64,000 nt of DNA from Actinobacillus genomosp. 2 (GCF_029773605.1 NZ_CP103807.1:1488001-1552000); one strand, 5' to 3'. Shown: positions 16,149 through 24,981, counted from the stretch's first letter. The notes: generated by a model not told the origin, from the letters alone. Numbers and translations: made by a program.

Positions 16149-16949
16149 ATGGAAACATATCAGTATTTAGCCGTTTTTAGTGATATCGATGGTACTTTAT
16201 TAAATAACCAGCATCAAATTACACCTCATACTCAGCAAGCGATACATTCTTTGCTACAAAAGCATATTCCATTTATTCCTGTTTCTGCTCGTCCTCCACT
16301 TGCTATTACACCTTATACAAAGCAACTTCAAAGTAAACATGAGATCATCTGTTATAGTGGGGCGTTAATCTTAGATCAAGATCTTAAACTGTTATATAGT
16401 GTGTCTATTGATGCTAGGGATCTCGAAAAATTAGATCAACTACTGGTGGATTTTCCGTTTCTTTCGATTAATCATTATTCAGGAATTGATTGGTTTAGTA
16501 ATGATTTGAGTAATCCGTGGACACTGCAGGAAGCTGAAATTACCGGTCTAAAAGCGGTCAAAAAGCCACAGAATTTAACTAATGTACATAAAATTTTAGT
16601 AATGGGCGAGGCGAACCAAATTCAGTCACTGGAAATCTTCTTAAAACAGCATTTACCGCATCTTTCTATTCATCGATCTAAAAATGAATATTTAGAAATT
16701 ATGAATAAGCAAGCGACAAAATCGGCGGCTATCCGTTTTATGCAACAACGATTAAATGTAACTCAAGAACAGATCATTGCTTTTGGTGACAATTTTAATG
16801 ATTTAGATATGTTGCAGTATGCAGGATTAAGTATTGCGATGGGAAATGCGCCGGATGAGGTCAAAGCAGTTGCGAAGCGTATTACCGCCTCAAACAATGA
16901 TGATGGTATTGCATTAATCTTAAATGAAGTGTTTCATCTGAACACATAG
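16149..16949 (+). CDS. Cof-type HAD-superfamily sugar/nucleotide phosphatase
   Basis: Cytoplasmic HAD hydrolase of the Cof (IIB) subfamily, 266 aa. Motif I is SDIDGTLL (nucleophile Asp12, acid/base Asp14), motif II SAR (46-48), Lys191 is motif III, and motif IV is GDNFNDLDML (213-222). The residues between about 85 and 185 form the C2-type cap. Substrates of such enzymes are small phosphorylated sugars or cofactors; this one cannot be named from sequence. It is the first gene right of oriC, transcribed away from it, with a terminator directly after. Confidence 0.9.
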   Translation: METYQYLAVFSDIDGTLLNNQHQITPHTQQAIHSLLQKHIPFIPVSARPPLAITPYTKQLQSKHEIICYSGALILDQDLKLLYSVSIDARDLEKLDQLLVDFPFLSINHYSGIDWFSNDLSNPWTLQEAEITGLKAVKKPQNLTNVHKILVMGEANQIQSLEIFLKQHLPHLSIHRSKNEYLEIMNKQATKSAAIRFMQQRLNVTQEQIIAFGDNFNDLDMLQYAGLSIAMGNAPDEVKAVAKRITASNNDDGIALILNEVFHLNT

Positions 16950-16952
16950 TAG

Positions 16953-16979
16953 AAAGCCTCGGAAGTACCGAGGCTTTTC
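16953..16979. terminator. Bidirectional terminator
   Basis: AAAGCCTCGG, loop AAGTA, CCGAGGCTTTT, between the convergent phosphatase and binding-protein genes. T-rich on both strands. Confidence 0.9.
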
Positions 16980-16986
16980 GTTAATC

Positions 16987-17769
16987 TTATTTGACGCTAA
17001 TGTCACGACCGAAGAATTGTTCACCTAATTTTTTCAGTGTGCCGTCTTTGTGTAATTCGTTAATCGCAGTGCTAAGTTTATCTAATGCTTCTTGGTTGCC
17101 TTTATTTGCAATAAAGCCTGCGCCGACTTTTTCAGGAGATTCCCAAACAATTTTTAAACCTGATTTTGGATTTTTCTTGAGGTAATCTAATAACGCTAAG
17201 TTGTCGTTAAATGTTGCATCAGCACGTTTTTGTTGAATCAATAATAAACCTTGTGCCATACCATCAATCGGAACGATATTCGCACCATTATCACGTGCTA
17301 ACTCACCGTAGTTTGAACTTAAAGTTTGTGCGGTTTTAACACCTTTTACATCTGATGCCTGCTTGATTTTCTGTTCGTCATTACGCACAACTAATGCAGC
17401 ACCAGACCAGCTATAAGCGGCTGATTTATCAAAAGTCGCTTGACGTTCCGGAGTCGTTAACCCCACTTGGTTTGCGACTAAATCGAAACGATCCGCTTTT
17501 AGACCTGCCAACATAGCATCCCATTGGGTTTCTTTAAAATCAACTTTCACGCCTAATTTTTCTGCTACCGCACGTGTTACTTCCACATCATAACCGGTTA
17601 ATTTACCGCTTGCGTCGTGATAGGTAAATGGCGCATAAGTGCCTTCAGTACCGACTGTAATGGTACCTTTCGCATTAATTCGGTCGAGTAATGTTTCTTT
17701 TGCAAATGAAGTTGCTGAAGTTGCTAACGCAATAGCAGATACTGCAATGATAGATAATTTTTTTAACAT
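16987..17769 (-). CDS. Periplasmic amino acid-binding protein (cystine/polar amino acid type)
   Basis: Family 3 solute-binding protein (260 aa) of a polar amino acid ABC importer. A signal peptide (1-23, cleavage after SFA) is followed by the signature GTITVGTEGTYAPFTYHD and GYDVEVTRAVAEKLGVKVDF. It resembles the Haemophilus HI1080 and E. coli TcyJ (FliY) proteins, so cystine or a related amino acid is plausible but unproven. No permease or ATPase gene is adjacent: the neighbours are a phosphatase and ychJ, so the transporter partners must lie elsewhere. Confidence 0.88.
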   Translation of the reverse strand: MLKKLSIIAVSAIALATSATSFAKETLLDRINAKGTITVGTEGTYAPFTYHDASGKLTGYDVEVTRAVAEKLGVKVDFKETQWDAMLAGLKADRFDLVANQVGLTTPERQATFDKSAAYSWSGAALVVRNDEQKIKQASDVKGVKTAQTLSSNYGELARDNGANIVPIDGMAQGLLLIQQKRADATFNDNLALLDYLKKNPKSGLKIVWESPEKVGAGFIANKGNQEALDKLSTAINELHKDGTLKKLGEQFFGRDISVK

Positions 17770-17976
17770 AGTAGGAATCCTCTTAATGGGAGAAAATTAA
17801 TAGATAAAATGTATTAAGCTTTGTTTGAACGAATTATTAGAGAAATTAATCTTGGCTTCAAATAACTAAATGGAATAATAATGAGCAAAATGTTGTAAAA
17901 GGGAGGAATTGTTTTAGAATGGAAGACGTAAGCGATCATTTTTGCGTAAAATTAGGCAACAAAATGACCGCTTGTA

Positions 17977-18453
17977 CTATGATAAATAGGCTCCGCAACA
18001 ATGTTTAAATTTTTTACCTGAACCACATACACAATTTTGTTTTTGAGAAGGGAGAGGGACAGTTGGATCAACGAAATACCAACGGTTATTTACTTGTACA
18101 AACACTGATAATTCATGATGAGCTTCAATACCATTTTCCGTCTTAAAGAGGGCTTTAAATTCAACTAAGCTGTGTAATTTACTGATATTCGGTTTATGTG
18201 CAAGGATTTCTAATCCTGCCCATTGAGTCGTTTCTCCCCATGATTTCATTGCATCTCGATTTAAAAATTTCTGCTGGCTAGGGACAGTTGTATCGACAAT
18301 GTAATCAATATTGACCAAAGTATAAGCTGAATAACGGGAACGCATCAACTGTTCTGCGGTTGTCGGAATAGCATGTTTTAGATGAAACGGCTGGCAACAT
18401 TCTGCATAAGGTTTGCCTGATTGACATGGGCAAGCGGTTAAATTTTCTGACAT
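17977..18453 (-). CDS. ychJ: YchJ family protein with two SEC-C zinc motifs
   Basis: 158 aa. SEC-C-type cysteine motifs sit at both ends: CPCQSGKPYAECC (N-terminal) and CVCGSGKKFKHCC (C-terminal), each expected to bind zinc as at the SecA C-terminus. The middle (about 30-125) is an NTF2-like YchJ domain. Molecular role unknown in any organism. The stop of the upstream membrane-protein gene is only 5 bp away, so the two are probably co-transcribed. Confidence 0.9.
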   Translation of the reverse strand: MSENLTACPCQSGKPYAECCQPFHLKHAIPTTAEQLMRSRYSAYTLVNIDYIVDTTVPSQQKFLNRDAMKSWGETTQWAGLEILAHKPNISKLHSLVEFKALFKTENGIEAHHELSVFVQVNNRWYFVDPTVPLPSQKQNCVCGSGKKFKHCCGAYLS

Positions 18454-18458
18454 ATTTA

Positions 18459-18833
18459 CTACTCTGATTTGGTCGAATCGCTTACAAATTTAAGCAAAGC
18501 ATTAATTTCATTTTTAGCTTGTTCCGACAGTACTTTGTTATCGTTTAGCATTTGTGTACCACGTAAGCGGATAAATTCTAAATAATCTTTGTTTTGGGTT
18601 TGTTCATATTGCTGTTTTGCCGCATACATCTCGGTAAAATATTTACGAGTTTGACTAATTAACATCTTTTGCCCGAACATCACAATAATCGCTAATGCAA
18701 GTGCAATTACCGATCCGTAGCCGTCAGTCGGGTAATATAAAACGCCGGCAATAATAAACAATGCAGTAACTAGCATTGAGCTATTTTTAATGTAGGGCTG
18801 TTCGGGGGCTTTGAGAGTTTTTTTTAAATCCAT
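18459..18833 (-). CDS. Hypothetical two-helix membrane protein
   Basis: 124 aa, function not recognised. Two hydrophobic helices (about 19-34 and 39-57) separated by a short loop are followed by a charged, probably helical cytoplasmic tail (60-124) rich in Lys, Gln and Glu. No signal peptide or enzymatic motif is visible. It lies 5 bp upstream of ychJ in the same direction, which suggests co-expression only. Confidence 0.75.
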   Translation of the reverse strand: MDLKKTLKAPEQPYIKNSSMLVTALFIIAGVLYYPTDGYGSVIALALAIIVMFGQKMLISQTRKYFTEMYAAKQQYEQTQNKDYLEFIRLRGTQMLNDNKVLSEQAKNEINALLKFVSDSTKSE

Positions 18834-18867
18834 TGCAAAATTTCCTGTAAATTTGACCGCTTGTATT

Positions 18868-18903
18868 ATAAAAAAATACCCCCTCTAGGATAAAGAGGGG
18901 GGA
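18868..18903 (-). terminator. Terminator after manZ
   Basis: CCCCCTCT / AGAGGGGG around a short loop (AGGATAA). Read on the minus strand it ends in a T-run. It lies about 20 bp after the manZ stop. An ACCGCTTGT uptake signal sits just beyond at 18856-18864. Confidence 0.8.
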
Positions 18904-18921
18904 ATGATTTGTATGGGTAGA

Positions 18922-19749
18922 TTAAGCTAAGATACCTAACCAATAACCTAAAATCCCCACTCCGAATAAGCCGAAGATAATGTACATCGCATTCACTTTC
19001 TTACGTAATAACCACATACATAAGAAGGTTAGCAATAATGCTGCTAAACCCGGTAATAAGTCGTTAAGCACGCTTTGCACGGTAGTAACCACTTCTTCGC
19101 CCATTGCATTTTTATAACGAGAAAGCTCAAACGGTATATTGATACTGGTCCACTTCGACACCAAGGAACCCATCACAAATAAGCCGAGAATAGAAGCGCC
19201 TTGCGTTACTTTTTGCAGACGTCCGCCACCCATATCCGAAACGATTTCCGTCCCTTTTTGATAGCCGTATTTAAAGCCGTACCAACGGGTAAGCGCACGG
19301 CAAAGGTTAATGCCGATAAAGAATAATAATGGGCCTAATAGGCTACCGCTAATCGCTAAACCAGCACCCAGTGCGGCTAATACCGGACGTAATGTCCCCC
19401 AGAAAATCGGGTCGCCGACACCGGCAAGTGGCCCCATTAAACCGACTTTTACCCCACTAATTGCCGCATCGTCAATCTCGGCACCGTTCGCACGTTCTTG
19501 TTCCATCGCTGCGGTTACGCCCATAATTGCCGAACCGACCCAAGGTTGCGTATTGAAAAACTCTAAGTGGCGTTTTAAAGCCGCTGCTTGATCTTCTTTA
19601 CGGCTGTAAAGACGTTTAATCGTTGGGATCATTGATACGCAGAAGCCCATTGATTGCATACGTTCAAAGTTAAATGAACCTAAGAGGAAAGTTGAACGCC
19701 AATAAGTCGCACGAATATCCGCACTGGTAAGTTGTTTTTTCTCTGACAT
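18922..19749 (-). CDS. manZ: PTS mannose-type IID component
   Basis: IID membrane subunit (275 aa) of a mannose-family phosphotransferase system. It works with IIC to translocate hexose, which IIAB phosphorylates. Family signatures are WRSTFLLGSFNFERMQSMGF near the N-terminus and GPLAGVGDPIFWGTLRPVLAALGAGLA (about 130-156); hydrophobic helices fill the C-terminal half. Last gene of manXYZ, 10 bp after manY. Likely substrates are mannose, glucose or glucosamine, from homology to E. coli ManZ. Confidence 0.95.
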   Translation of the reverse strand: MSEKKQLTSADIRATYWRSTFLLGSFNFERMQSMGFCVSMIPTIKRLYSRKEDQAAALKRHLEFFNTQPWVGSAIMGVTAAMEQERANGAEIDDAAISGVKVGLMGPLAGVGDPIFWGTLRPVLAALGAGLAISGSLLGPLLFFIGINLCRALTRWYGFKYGYQKGTEIVSDMGGGRLQKVTQGASILGLFVMGSLVSKWTSINIPFELSRYKNAMGEEVVTTVQSVLNDLLPGLAALLLTFLCMWLLRKKVNAMYIIFGLFGVGILGYWLGILA

Positions 19750-19759
19750 AATTTGCTCC

Positions 19760-20554
19760 TTATAGACCTTCTAACTCGTTATCTGCTAATTTTTTCGTAG
19801 TACGAGGTGCAGCTACCGATTGGTTAAATTGTGGGTTTAATTGGATGTAAAGCATTGCTAAACACGCACCTAAGAAACCAAGACCGACTAAGTTGTAGTT
19901 TGAGAATGATGCAATCACAAAGCCCATAAAGAAGAATGGCATTAACGCACCAGCACGCATCATATTGATGACCATCGCATAACCTACCACTACGATAAAA
20001 CCACCTGCGACTTGTAAGCCACGAGTAATCACTTCTGGAATAGCATTTAATGCTTCGGTTACTGTATCAGTGCCTGCCACAAGTGCTACAAAGAAAGTTG
20101 GAATCGCCACACGTAATGCTTGTAGAGAAAGACCGGCAAAGTGGCAGAACTCAATTCCACGGAAGTTAGCTTGTTCAGCAAATTTATCCGCTTTATGTTG
20201 TAAGAAGATGGTTAAAGTACGCACGAAAATGGTTAATACCTGACCTGCCGCTGCAACAGGAATAGCGATTGCAATTGCCGTACCTTTATCTTGTCCGCCT
20301 TTGATTACTAAGATTGCCGCAATCACAGATGCCAATGCTGCATCCGGTGCCATTGCCGCACCAACGTTCATCCAGCCTAAGGCTAACATTTCTAGTGTAC
20401 CGCCCACGATAATACCGGTTTGCAAGTCACCTAACACCCAACCGATTAAGGTACAAGCTACAAGCGGGCGGTGAGTTTGGCGTTCATCAAGTACAGAACC
20501 CATACCGCAAATTGCGGCAACTAAGGTTACTAAAATAATTTCAATACTAGTCAT
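19760..20554 (-). CDS. manY: PTS mannose-type IIC component
   Basis: IIC permease (264 aa) with multiple hydrophobic segments; ASVIAAILVIKGGQDKGTAIAIAIPVAAAGQ is characteristic of the mannose-class IIC (residues about 75-106). It forms the sugar channel with ManZ. The tail (from about 240) is polar. It lies 14 bp after manX and 10 bp before manZ, giving a tight three-gene operon. Confidence 0.95.
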   Translation of the reverse strand: MTSIEIILVTLVAAICGMGSVLDERQTHRPLVACTLIGWVLGDLQTGIIVGGTLEMLALGWMNVGAAMAPDAALASVIAAILVIKGGQDKGTAIAIAIPVAAAGQVLTIFVRTLTIFLQHKADKFAEQANFRGIEFCHFAGLSLQALRVAIPTFFVALVAGTDTVTEALNAIPEVITRGLQVAGGFIVVVGYAMVINMMRAGALMPFFFMGFVIASFSNYNLVGLGFLGACLAMLYIQLNPQFNQSVAAPRTTKKLADNELEGL

Positions 20555-20568
20555 AAGAAAATCCTTAA

Positions 20569-21537
20569 TTAGAATTTGATTGCATCAAGACGTGTTTTAT
20601 CAAGCGGTTCTTTTTTGTTTGCCGCCACTTGTTGTAACGACATATCTACACCTAACTCGAGAAGTTTGTAGAATGCAGCTAAATCGGTTTGGTTAATCGC
20701 CACCGCTTGAGAGATAAGTTTATCGCCTTCACGGAACGTCATACCGCCGACATTGACATTTTTAATGTTCACGCCGCCTTCAATTAAGCGAACGATATCT
20801 GACGGATTGGTAACGAGCCAAATGATGTTTTTACCAGCGTATTTAGGGTTATGCCAAACTTTGATCGCTTTATCGACCGTAATCACATAACCTTTTAAAT
20901 GTTCAGGAACAATTTGTAGCAACAGCTCACGGCGAATATCATCATTTGCCACTTCATCACTGATCGCAAAAATCGCTTCGCATTTCACCGTTTTCGCCCA
21001 AGATGTCATCACTTGACCATGGATTAAACGGCTGTCGATACGCATTAATGAAATATTCATACGACCATTTGGATCATAGTTTGCTGGAAGAGAAGAGGAT
21101 TCTTCGGAAGCCGTTTCTGGCTGTGAAACCGGAGCGGCTGGCTCAGGATTATGAAAAGTTTTTACACTTAAGTGCCCGACTTCTTTTGCCGTTGCTGCCA
21201 GTTCGGTTGCCGTTTTTGCATCGGCTGAAGCGTCAATCACTTCAAGTAACATAGGTAAGTTTGTACCGGTAACAATATCGTCTTGCGGACGTTTTGTTAC
21301 AACTCGAGCCGCCGCATTGTACGGACTACCACCAAATAAATCGACCAAGAATAGCACGCTGTCGGTAGGTTGGAGCGTTGCAATAATCGCTTCATATTTT
21401 TCGACTAACGTATCTTGACCTTCTCCTGGCACAAAGATAACCGGATGAACATTATCCGTTTCTCCATATACCATTTGTGCGGAATTAACCAACTCAAGGG
21501 CTAATTTGCCGTGAGCGGCAATGATCAAATGCACCAT
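20569..21537 (-). CDS. manX: PTS mannose-type IIAB component
   Basis: Cytoplasmic IIAB protein (322 aa). The IIA domain (1-125) carries phospho-His9 in IIAAHGKLA; a Pro/Glu/Ser-rich linker spans about 130-158; the IIB domain (160-322) has phospho-His173 in RIDSRLIHGQV. Phosphate passes from HPr to His9, then His173, then sugar. Length and layout equal E. coli ManX. AGAGGTG precedes ATG 21537. It is first in the operon, and a CRP-like site lies upstream at 21656-21671. Confidence 0.96.
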   Translation of the reverse strand: MVHLIIAAHGKLALELVNSAQMVYGETDNVHPVIFVPGEGQDTLVEKYEAIIATLQPTDSVLFLVDLFGGSPYNAAARVVTKRPQDDIVTGTNLPMLLEVIDASADAKTATELAATAKEVGHLSVKTFHNPEPAAPVSQPETASEESSSLPANYDPNGRMNISLMRIDSRLIHGQVMTSWAKTVKCEAIFAISDEVANDDIRRELLLQIVPEHLKGYVITVDKAIKVWHNPKYAGKNIIWLVTNPSDIVRLIEGGVNIKNVNVGGMTFREGDKLISQAVAINQTDLAAFYKLLELGVDMSLQQVAANKKEPLDKTRLDAIKF

Positions 21538-21574
21538 TTTTCACCTCTGTGATTTTTATGTCCAAAGTGTTTTT

Positions 21575-21590
21575 GCTAAATCGCTTTAGC
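21575..21590. promoter_or_regulatory. Small dyad upstream of manX
   Basis: GCTAAA TCGC TTTAGC, a 6-bp perfect dyad 38 bp before manX. It may be an operator, but I recognise no matching regulator consensus. Confidence 0.3.
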
Positions 21591-21655
21591 ATTCTGTGCG
21601 AGAATATGCAAACGGTTGCTTGTTGGCAAATGCTTTATAAAGAATGTGAGGATTA

Positions 21656-21671
21656 ATAGATCTAGATCATA
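21656..21671. promoter_or_regulatory. CRP-like site upstream of manXYZ
   Basis: ATAGATCTAGATCATA matches 12 of 16 positions of TGTGATCTAGATCACA with the core GATCTAGATCA intact. It lies about 119 bp before manX and next to the gntP terminator. Confidence 0.45.
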
Positions 21672-21705
21672 AAAAAAGCCCCTCAGTCAGTTGTACTAAG
21701 GGGCT
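21671..21705 (-). terminator. Terminator of gntP
   Basis: Minus-strand stem AGCCCCT / AGGGGCT followed by seven T residues, starting about 24 bp after the gntP stop codon. Confidence 0.9.
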
Positions 21706-21728
21706 AGATAAGGATATTGATGAATGGC

Positions 21729-23078
21729 TTATAATAAAATACTACCAATTAAAGCAATGATAAAGCCAACTACACCAATCGAAGTTTCTAACGCTGTCCA
21801 CGTTTTTAAAGTGGTTTTAGTATCCATTTCTAAGAAACGGCTCATTAACCAGAAACCGGAATCATTCACGTGAGAAAGGACGGTCGCACCGGAGGCAATC
21901 GCAATCACGATAAAGCACAGGTCAAACTGGCTTAAATCGGTTGAAGCAGCGACACTCGGTGCAATTAAGGCTGCTGCGGTAGTTAATGCCACAGTAGCCG
22001 AACCTTGTGCAACTCGCATTGCCACCGCAATGATAAACGCCGCCACAATAATTGGCATACCGGTATCTGAAAGCATTGAAGATAACACATCACCGATACC
22101 ACTGGCACGTAATACGCCACCAAACATACCGCCTGCACCGGTTACCAAAATAATCGAGCAAATCGGGCCTAACGCATTGTTACATAAACTTTCGATTTGT
22201 TCGTAACTACGCTCACCACGTAATAACATAATCGCTAGTAATAAGGTAATTAATAACGCGACTGGTGTTTTACCGATTAAACGCAGGCTTTGTACCCAAA
22301 GTTCTGAACCATCAATCACTTTTGCCACGCTTAAGGTATTTAAACCGGTATCAAATAAAATTAAGAAGATCGGTAATACTAAAATAAATAAGACACGTCT
22401 AAATGAAGGTGGTGCTTGTACCGAAGTTTCACTAATTGCCGCTGCATTTAAAAATGCTTTCGGTAACTCCACGTGAACCCGTTTACTGATAAACATACTA
22501 AATAAATATGTACCAATATACCAAGTCGGAATGGCACAGATTAATCCGACAATGACCATCAATCCCATATTTACCCCAAGTAAATCACCGGAAGCAACCG
22601 GACCCGGATGTGGCGGTAGAAATGCGTGCATTACTGCAAATGCACCGGCAACTGGAAACGCATAACGTAGTACTGAACCACCAAATTGTTTTGCTACGCT
22701 AAAGACAATCGGTAACATTACAACTAAACCGGCATCGAAGAAAATTGGGAAACCGAAAAGTAATGCTGCGACACCTAATGCAAACGGTGCTTTTTGCTTA
22801 CCGAATTTATTAATTAGCGTATCGGCTAATACTTTTGCGCCACCTGTAATCTCTAATAAGCGACCAATCATTGCGCCTAAACCAACAAGTAAAGCAACGG
22901 AAGCTAGCGTATTTCCGAAGCCAGTTAATAAGGTTGGTAGAATTTTATCGACTGGAATACCAGCCGCCAATGCGGTTAGTAAACTGACAATTAGCAATGC
23001 AACAAACGCATGTACTTTAAATTTTATAATCAATATTAACAGTGCAATGATTGCAACCGCCATAATGAAAATTAACAT
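21729..23078 (-). CDS. gntP: Gluconate:H+ symporter (GntP family)
   Basis: Inner-membrane gluconate permease (449 aa) with about 12 hydrophobic segments across the whole length. Signatures of the GntP family are AFLPPHPGPVA (about 152-162) and SHVNDSGFW (about 404-412). It imports gluconate for phosphorylation by the divergently encoded GntK. GAGG precedes ATG 23078 by a good distance. The promoter region carries a GntR operator at 23104-23119. GntT and GntU-type names are also possible. Confidence 0.93.
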   Translation of the reverse strand: MLIFIMAVAIIALLILIIKFKVHAFVALLIVSLLTALAAGIPVDKILPTLLTGFGNTLASVALLVGLGAMIGRLLEITGGAKVLADTLINKFGKQKAPFALGVAALLFGFPIFFDAGLVVMLPIVFSVAKQFGGSVLRYAFPVAGAFAVMHAFLPPHPGPVASGDLLGVNMGLMVIVGLICAIPTWYIGTYLFSMFISKRVHVELPKAFLNAAAISETSVQAPPSFRRVLFILVLPIFLILFDTGLNTLSVAKVIDGSELWVQSLRLIGKTPVALLITLLLAIMLLRGERSYEQIESLCNNALGPICSIILVTGAGGMFGGVLRASGIGDVLSSMLSDTGMPIIVAAFIIAVAMRVAQGSATVALTTAAALIAPSVAASTDLSQFDLCFIVIAIASGATVLSHVNDSGFWLMSRFLEMDTKTTLKTWTALETSIGVVGFIIALIGSILL

Positions 23079-23103
23079 AAGAACCTCGAACAGAAGTATT
23101 AAA

Positions 23104-23119
23104 TTGTTACTGGTAACAT
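23104..23119. promoter_or_regulatory. GntR operator, gntP side
   Basis: TTGTTACTGGTAACAT matches the E. coli gluconate-repressor consensus ATGTTACCGGTAACAT at 14 of 16 positions; it lies 25 bp upstream of the gntP start. Confidence 0.8.
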
Positions 23120-23169
23120 AAATTTAAACGTTTGCGATGTAAATAGATTGTTAGAATTAATTTTGAAAA

Positions 23170-23185
23170 TGAGATCTATGTCACA
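23170..23185. promoter_or_regulatory. CRP site between gntP and gntK
   Basis: TGAGATCTATGTCACA: half-sites TGAGA and TCACA around 6 bp, one mismatch to TGTGA-N6-TCACA. Placed between the two GntR operators so it can serve both divergent promoters. Confidence 0.65.
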
Positions 23186-23192
23186 AAATTAA

Positions 23193-23208
23193 ATGTTACC
23201 TGTAACAT
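23193..23208. promoter_or_regulatory. GntR operator, gntK side
   Basis: ATGTTACCTGTAACAT, one mismatch to the E. coli GntR consensus, 47 bp upstream of gntK. Confidence 0.85.
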
Positions 23209-23255
23209 CAAGTGGCAAAATCTGTTATGTTGAGGGGAAATAGGAGGAAGCTCAA

Positions 23256-23768
23256 ATGAAATCTGGTCAAAGTTTTATTTTAATGGGTGTTTCAAGCACC
23301 GGTAAAACCACAATAGGGAGTGAAGTGGCTCGCCGTTTAGGCATTAAATTGATTGATGGCGATGATTTACATCCGAGAGCAAATATCCTCAAGATGGGAC
23401 AGGGGCAACCTCTTAATGACGAGGATCGTTTCCCTTGGTTGGAACGGATTAATGATGCCGCCTTTAGTTTAGAACAAAAAAATGAAATCGGCATTATTGT
23501 TTGTTCGGCATTGAAAAAGAAATATCGTGATCAAATTCGCCAAGGCAATCAAAAGGTGATGTTTATTCATTTACACGGTTCATTTGAGCTTATTTTAGAA
23601 CGCATGAAAAAACGCAAAGGGCATTTTATGAAAACAGAAATGCTGAAAAGCCAGTTTGATACGTTAGAAGTGCCACAGGCGGACGAGCCTGATGTGATTT
23701 CGATTGATATTAGTGGCAGTTTTGAAAATGTTGTGCAATTGTGCGTACAGGCAATTCAAGCACAATGA
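23256..23768 (+). CDS. gntK: Gluconokinase
   Basis: ATP-dependent gluconokinase (170 aa), converting gluconate to 6-phosphogluconate for the Entner-Doudoroff or pentose phosphate pathway. The P-loop is GVSSTGKT (11-18); IDGDDLHPRANILKMGQGQPLNDEDRFPWL is the gluconate-binding signature. AGGAGG lies about 7 bp before ATG 23256. It is divergent from gntP under shared GntR/CRP sites and converges on gntR. Confidence 0.96.
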   Translation: MKSGQSFILMGVSSTGKTTIGSEVARRLGIKLIDGDDLHPRANILKMGQGQPLNDEDRFPWLERINDAAFSLEQKNEIGIIVCSALKKKYRDQIRQGNQKVMFIHLHGSFELILERMKKRKGHFMKTEMLKSQFDTLEVPQADEPDVISIDISGSFENVVQLCVQAIQAQ

Positions 23769-23793
23769 TAAATAGAATGGAATGTTGAGTAGC

Positions 23794-23842
23794 AAGCGGT
23801 TATTTTTTGTGAGTTTTTCGCAACATTTAACCGCTTTTTTAT
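23794..23842. terminator. Terminator built from inverted uptake-signal cores
   Basis: AAGCGGTTA (23794-23802) and TAACCGCTT (23828-23836) face each other and are followed by a T-run, between convergent gntK and gntR. The repeat is the core of the DNA uptake signal, a common way of making terminators in this family. Confidence 0.7.
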
Positions 23843-23845
23843 TGT

Positions 23846-24844
23846 TTAAACTGTTTCGCCAATATGAATTTTATAGCCAAGATTGATAACTTCGTCTTGA
23901 ATATTACCGCCATTTAGACTGCTTAATAATTGTTCGGCGGCAACTTTGCCGATTTCAAAGCGAGGGGTAATGACACTTGCAAGTTGAGGTGTTATTGATT
24001 GACCAACATCGTGTCCGTGAAAGCCTGCAATCGCAATTTGTTGCGGCACTTTAATGCCTAAACGTTGACATTCAAACAATGCACCGATGGCTAAATCGTC
24101 ATTGGTGCAGAAAATACCATCGATATTCGGATATTTTTCTAACGCAATGTGTAATTGACGCGCACCCAACGTAAATGAAGAGGATTCTTCAGTGGCAATA
24201 GTATAAGGCGTTAGTTTATGCTTTTGCATGGCAAGTTCGTAACCACGCATTTTTAAACGAGTACGTTTATCCATTCTTGCCGAAAAATAGACCACTTGGC
24301 GACAACCTCGATTAATCATGGTTTCAACCATCGCTTGAGCTGCAAAAATATTGTCAAAACCGACCGCTTGTTGTTGTCCTTGTTCACTAATATCCATGAT
24401 TTCAACCACCGGAATTTTCGCAACACTTAACATTTTAAGCGTACGTTCACTATGGTGATTTTCCGATAAAATTAAGCCGTCCACATGATAAGAAAGGAGA
24501 GATTCAATGCGTTGTTCTTCTTTTTGTTCGCTATAGCCGTAGTGGGCGAGCATGGTTTGATAACCGGCGGCATCGGTTACGCTCTCAATCCCTTTTAGCA
24601 CATCGGCAAAAACTTGGTTGGTTAAAGACGGCAGCAACACGCCAATCGCTTTACTTTTGGCATTAGACAGAATATCCGGCGCACGATTCGGAATATAACC
24701 GAATTGTTCAATCGCAACGGCGATTCGTTTACCGGTCTCTTCGGCAACCGAGGAGGGATTACGTAAATAGCGACTGATGGTCATTTTAGTAAGGCCTAAA
24801 TGTTCAGCAATATCTTGTAAAGTTGGACGTTTATGTTTGCTCAT
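23846..24844 (-). CDS. gntR: Gluconate operon repressor GntR (LacI family)
   Basis: LacI-family regulator (332 aa from MSKHKRPTLQDIAEHLGLTKMTISRYLRNP). A helix-turn-helix covers residues 8-30, the hinge helix YIPNRAPDILSN about 48-59, then the periplasmic-binding-like gluconate domain. It is strikingly like E. coli GntR (SRAIGVLLPSLTNQVFAxVLxGIESVTDAxGYQTMLAHYGY is conserved nearly throughout). The start is ATG 24844; a longer frame to 24910 is unlikely. It should bind the two palindromes between gntP and gntK. Confidence 0.94.
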   Translation of the reverse strand: MSKHKRPTLQDIAEHLGLTKMTISRYLRNPSSVAEETGKRIAVAIEQFGYIPNRAPDILSNAKSKAIGVLLPSLTNQVFADVLKGIESVTDAAGYQTMLAHYGYSEQKEEQRIESLLSYHVDGLILSENHHSERTLKMLSVAKIPVVEIMDISEQGQQQAVGFDNIFAAQAMVETMINRGCRQVVYFSARMDKRTRLKMRGYELAMQKHKLTPYTIATEESSSFTLGARQLHIALEKYPNIDGIFCTNDDLAIGALFECQRLGIKVPQQIAIAGFHGHDVGQSITPQLASVITPRFEIGKVAAEQLLSSLNGGNIQDEVINLGYKIHIGETV

Positions 24845-24981
24845 AATGTGAAATTTTGTGAAGTATGTCGCTATTTTAACGGAAAGTATGATTTTATGTT
24901 TTATTTGCAAAATAACAAGCGGTAAGATTTTAGCAAAATTTTGCTAAAACCTATTTTGTAAACACCTATAAAGGCAATTTT

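Noticed and set aside
23120-23140. AAACGTTTGCGA near gntP as an extra LacI-family or PurR site
   Set aside because: Only about half of the PurR consensus is present and there is no symmetry beyond AAACGTTT; I could not support it as an operator.
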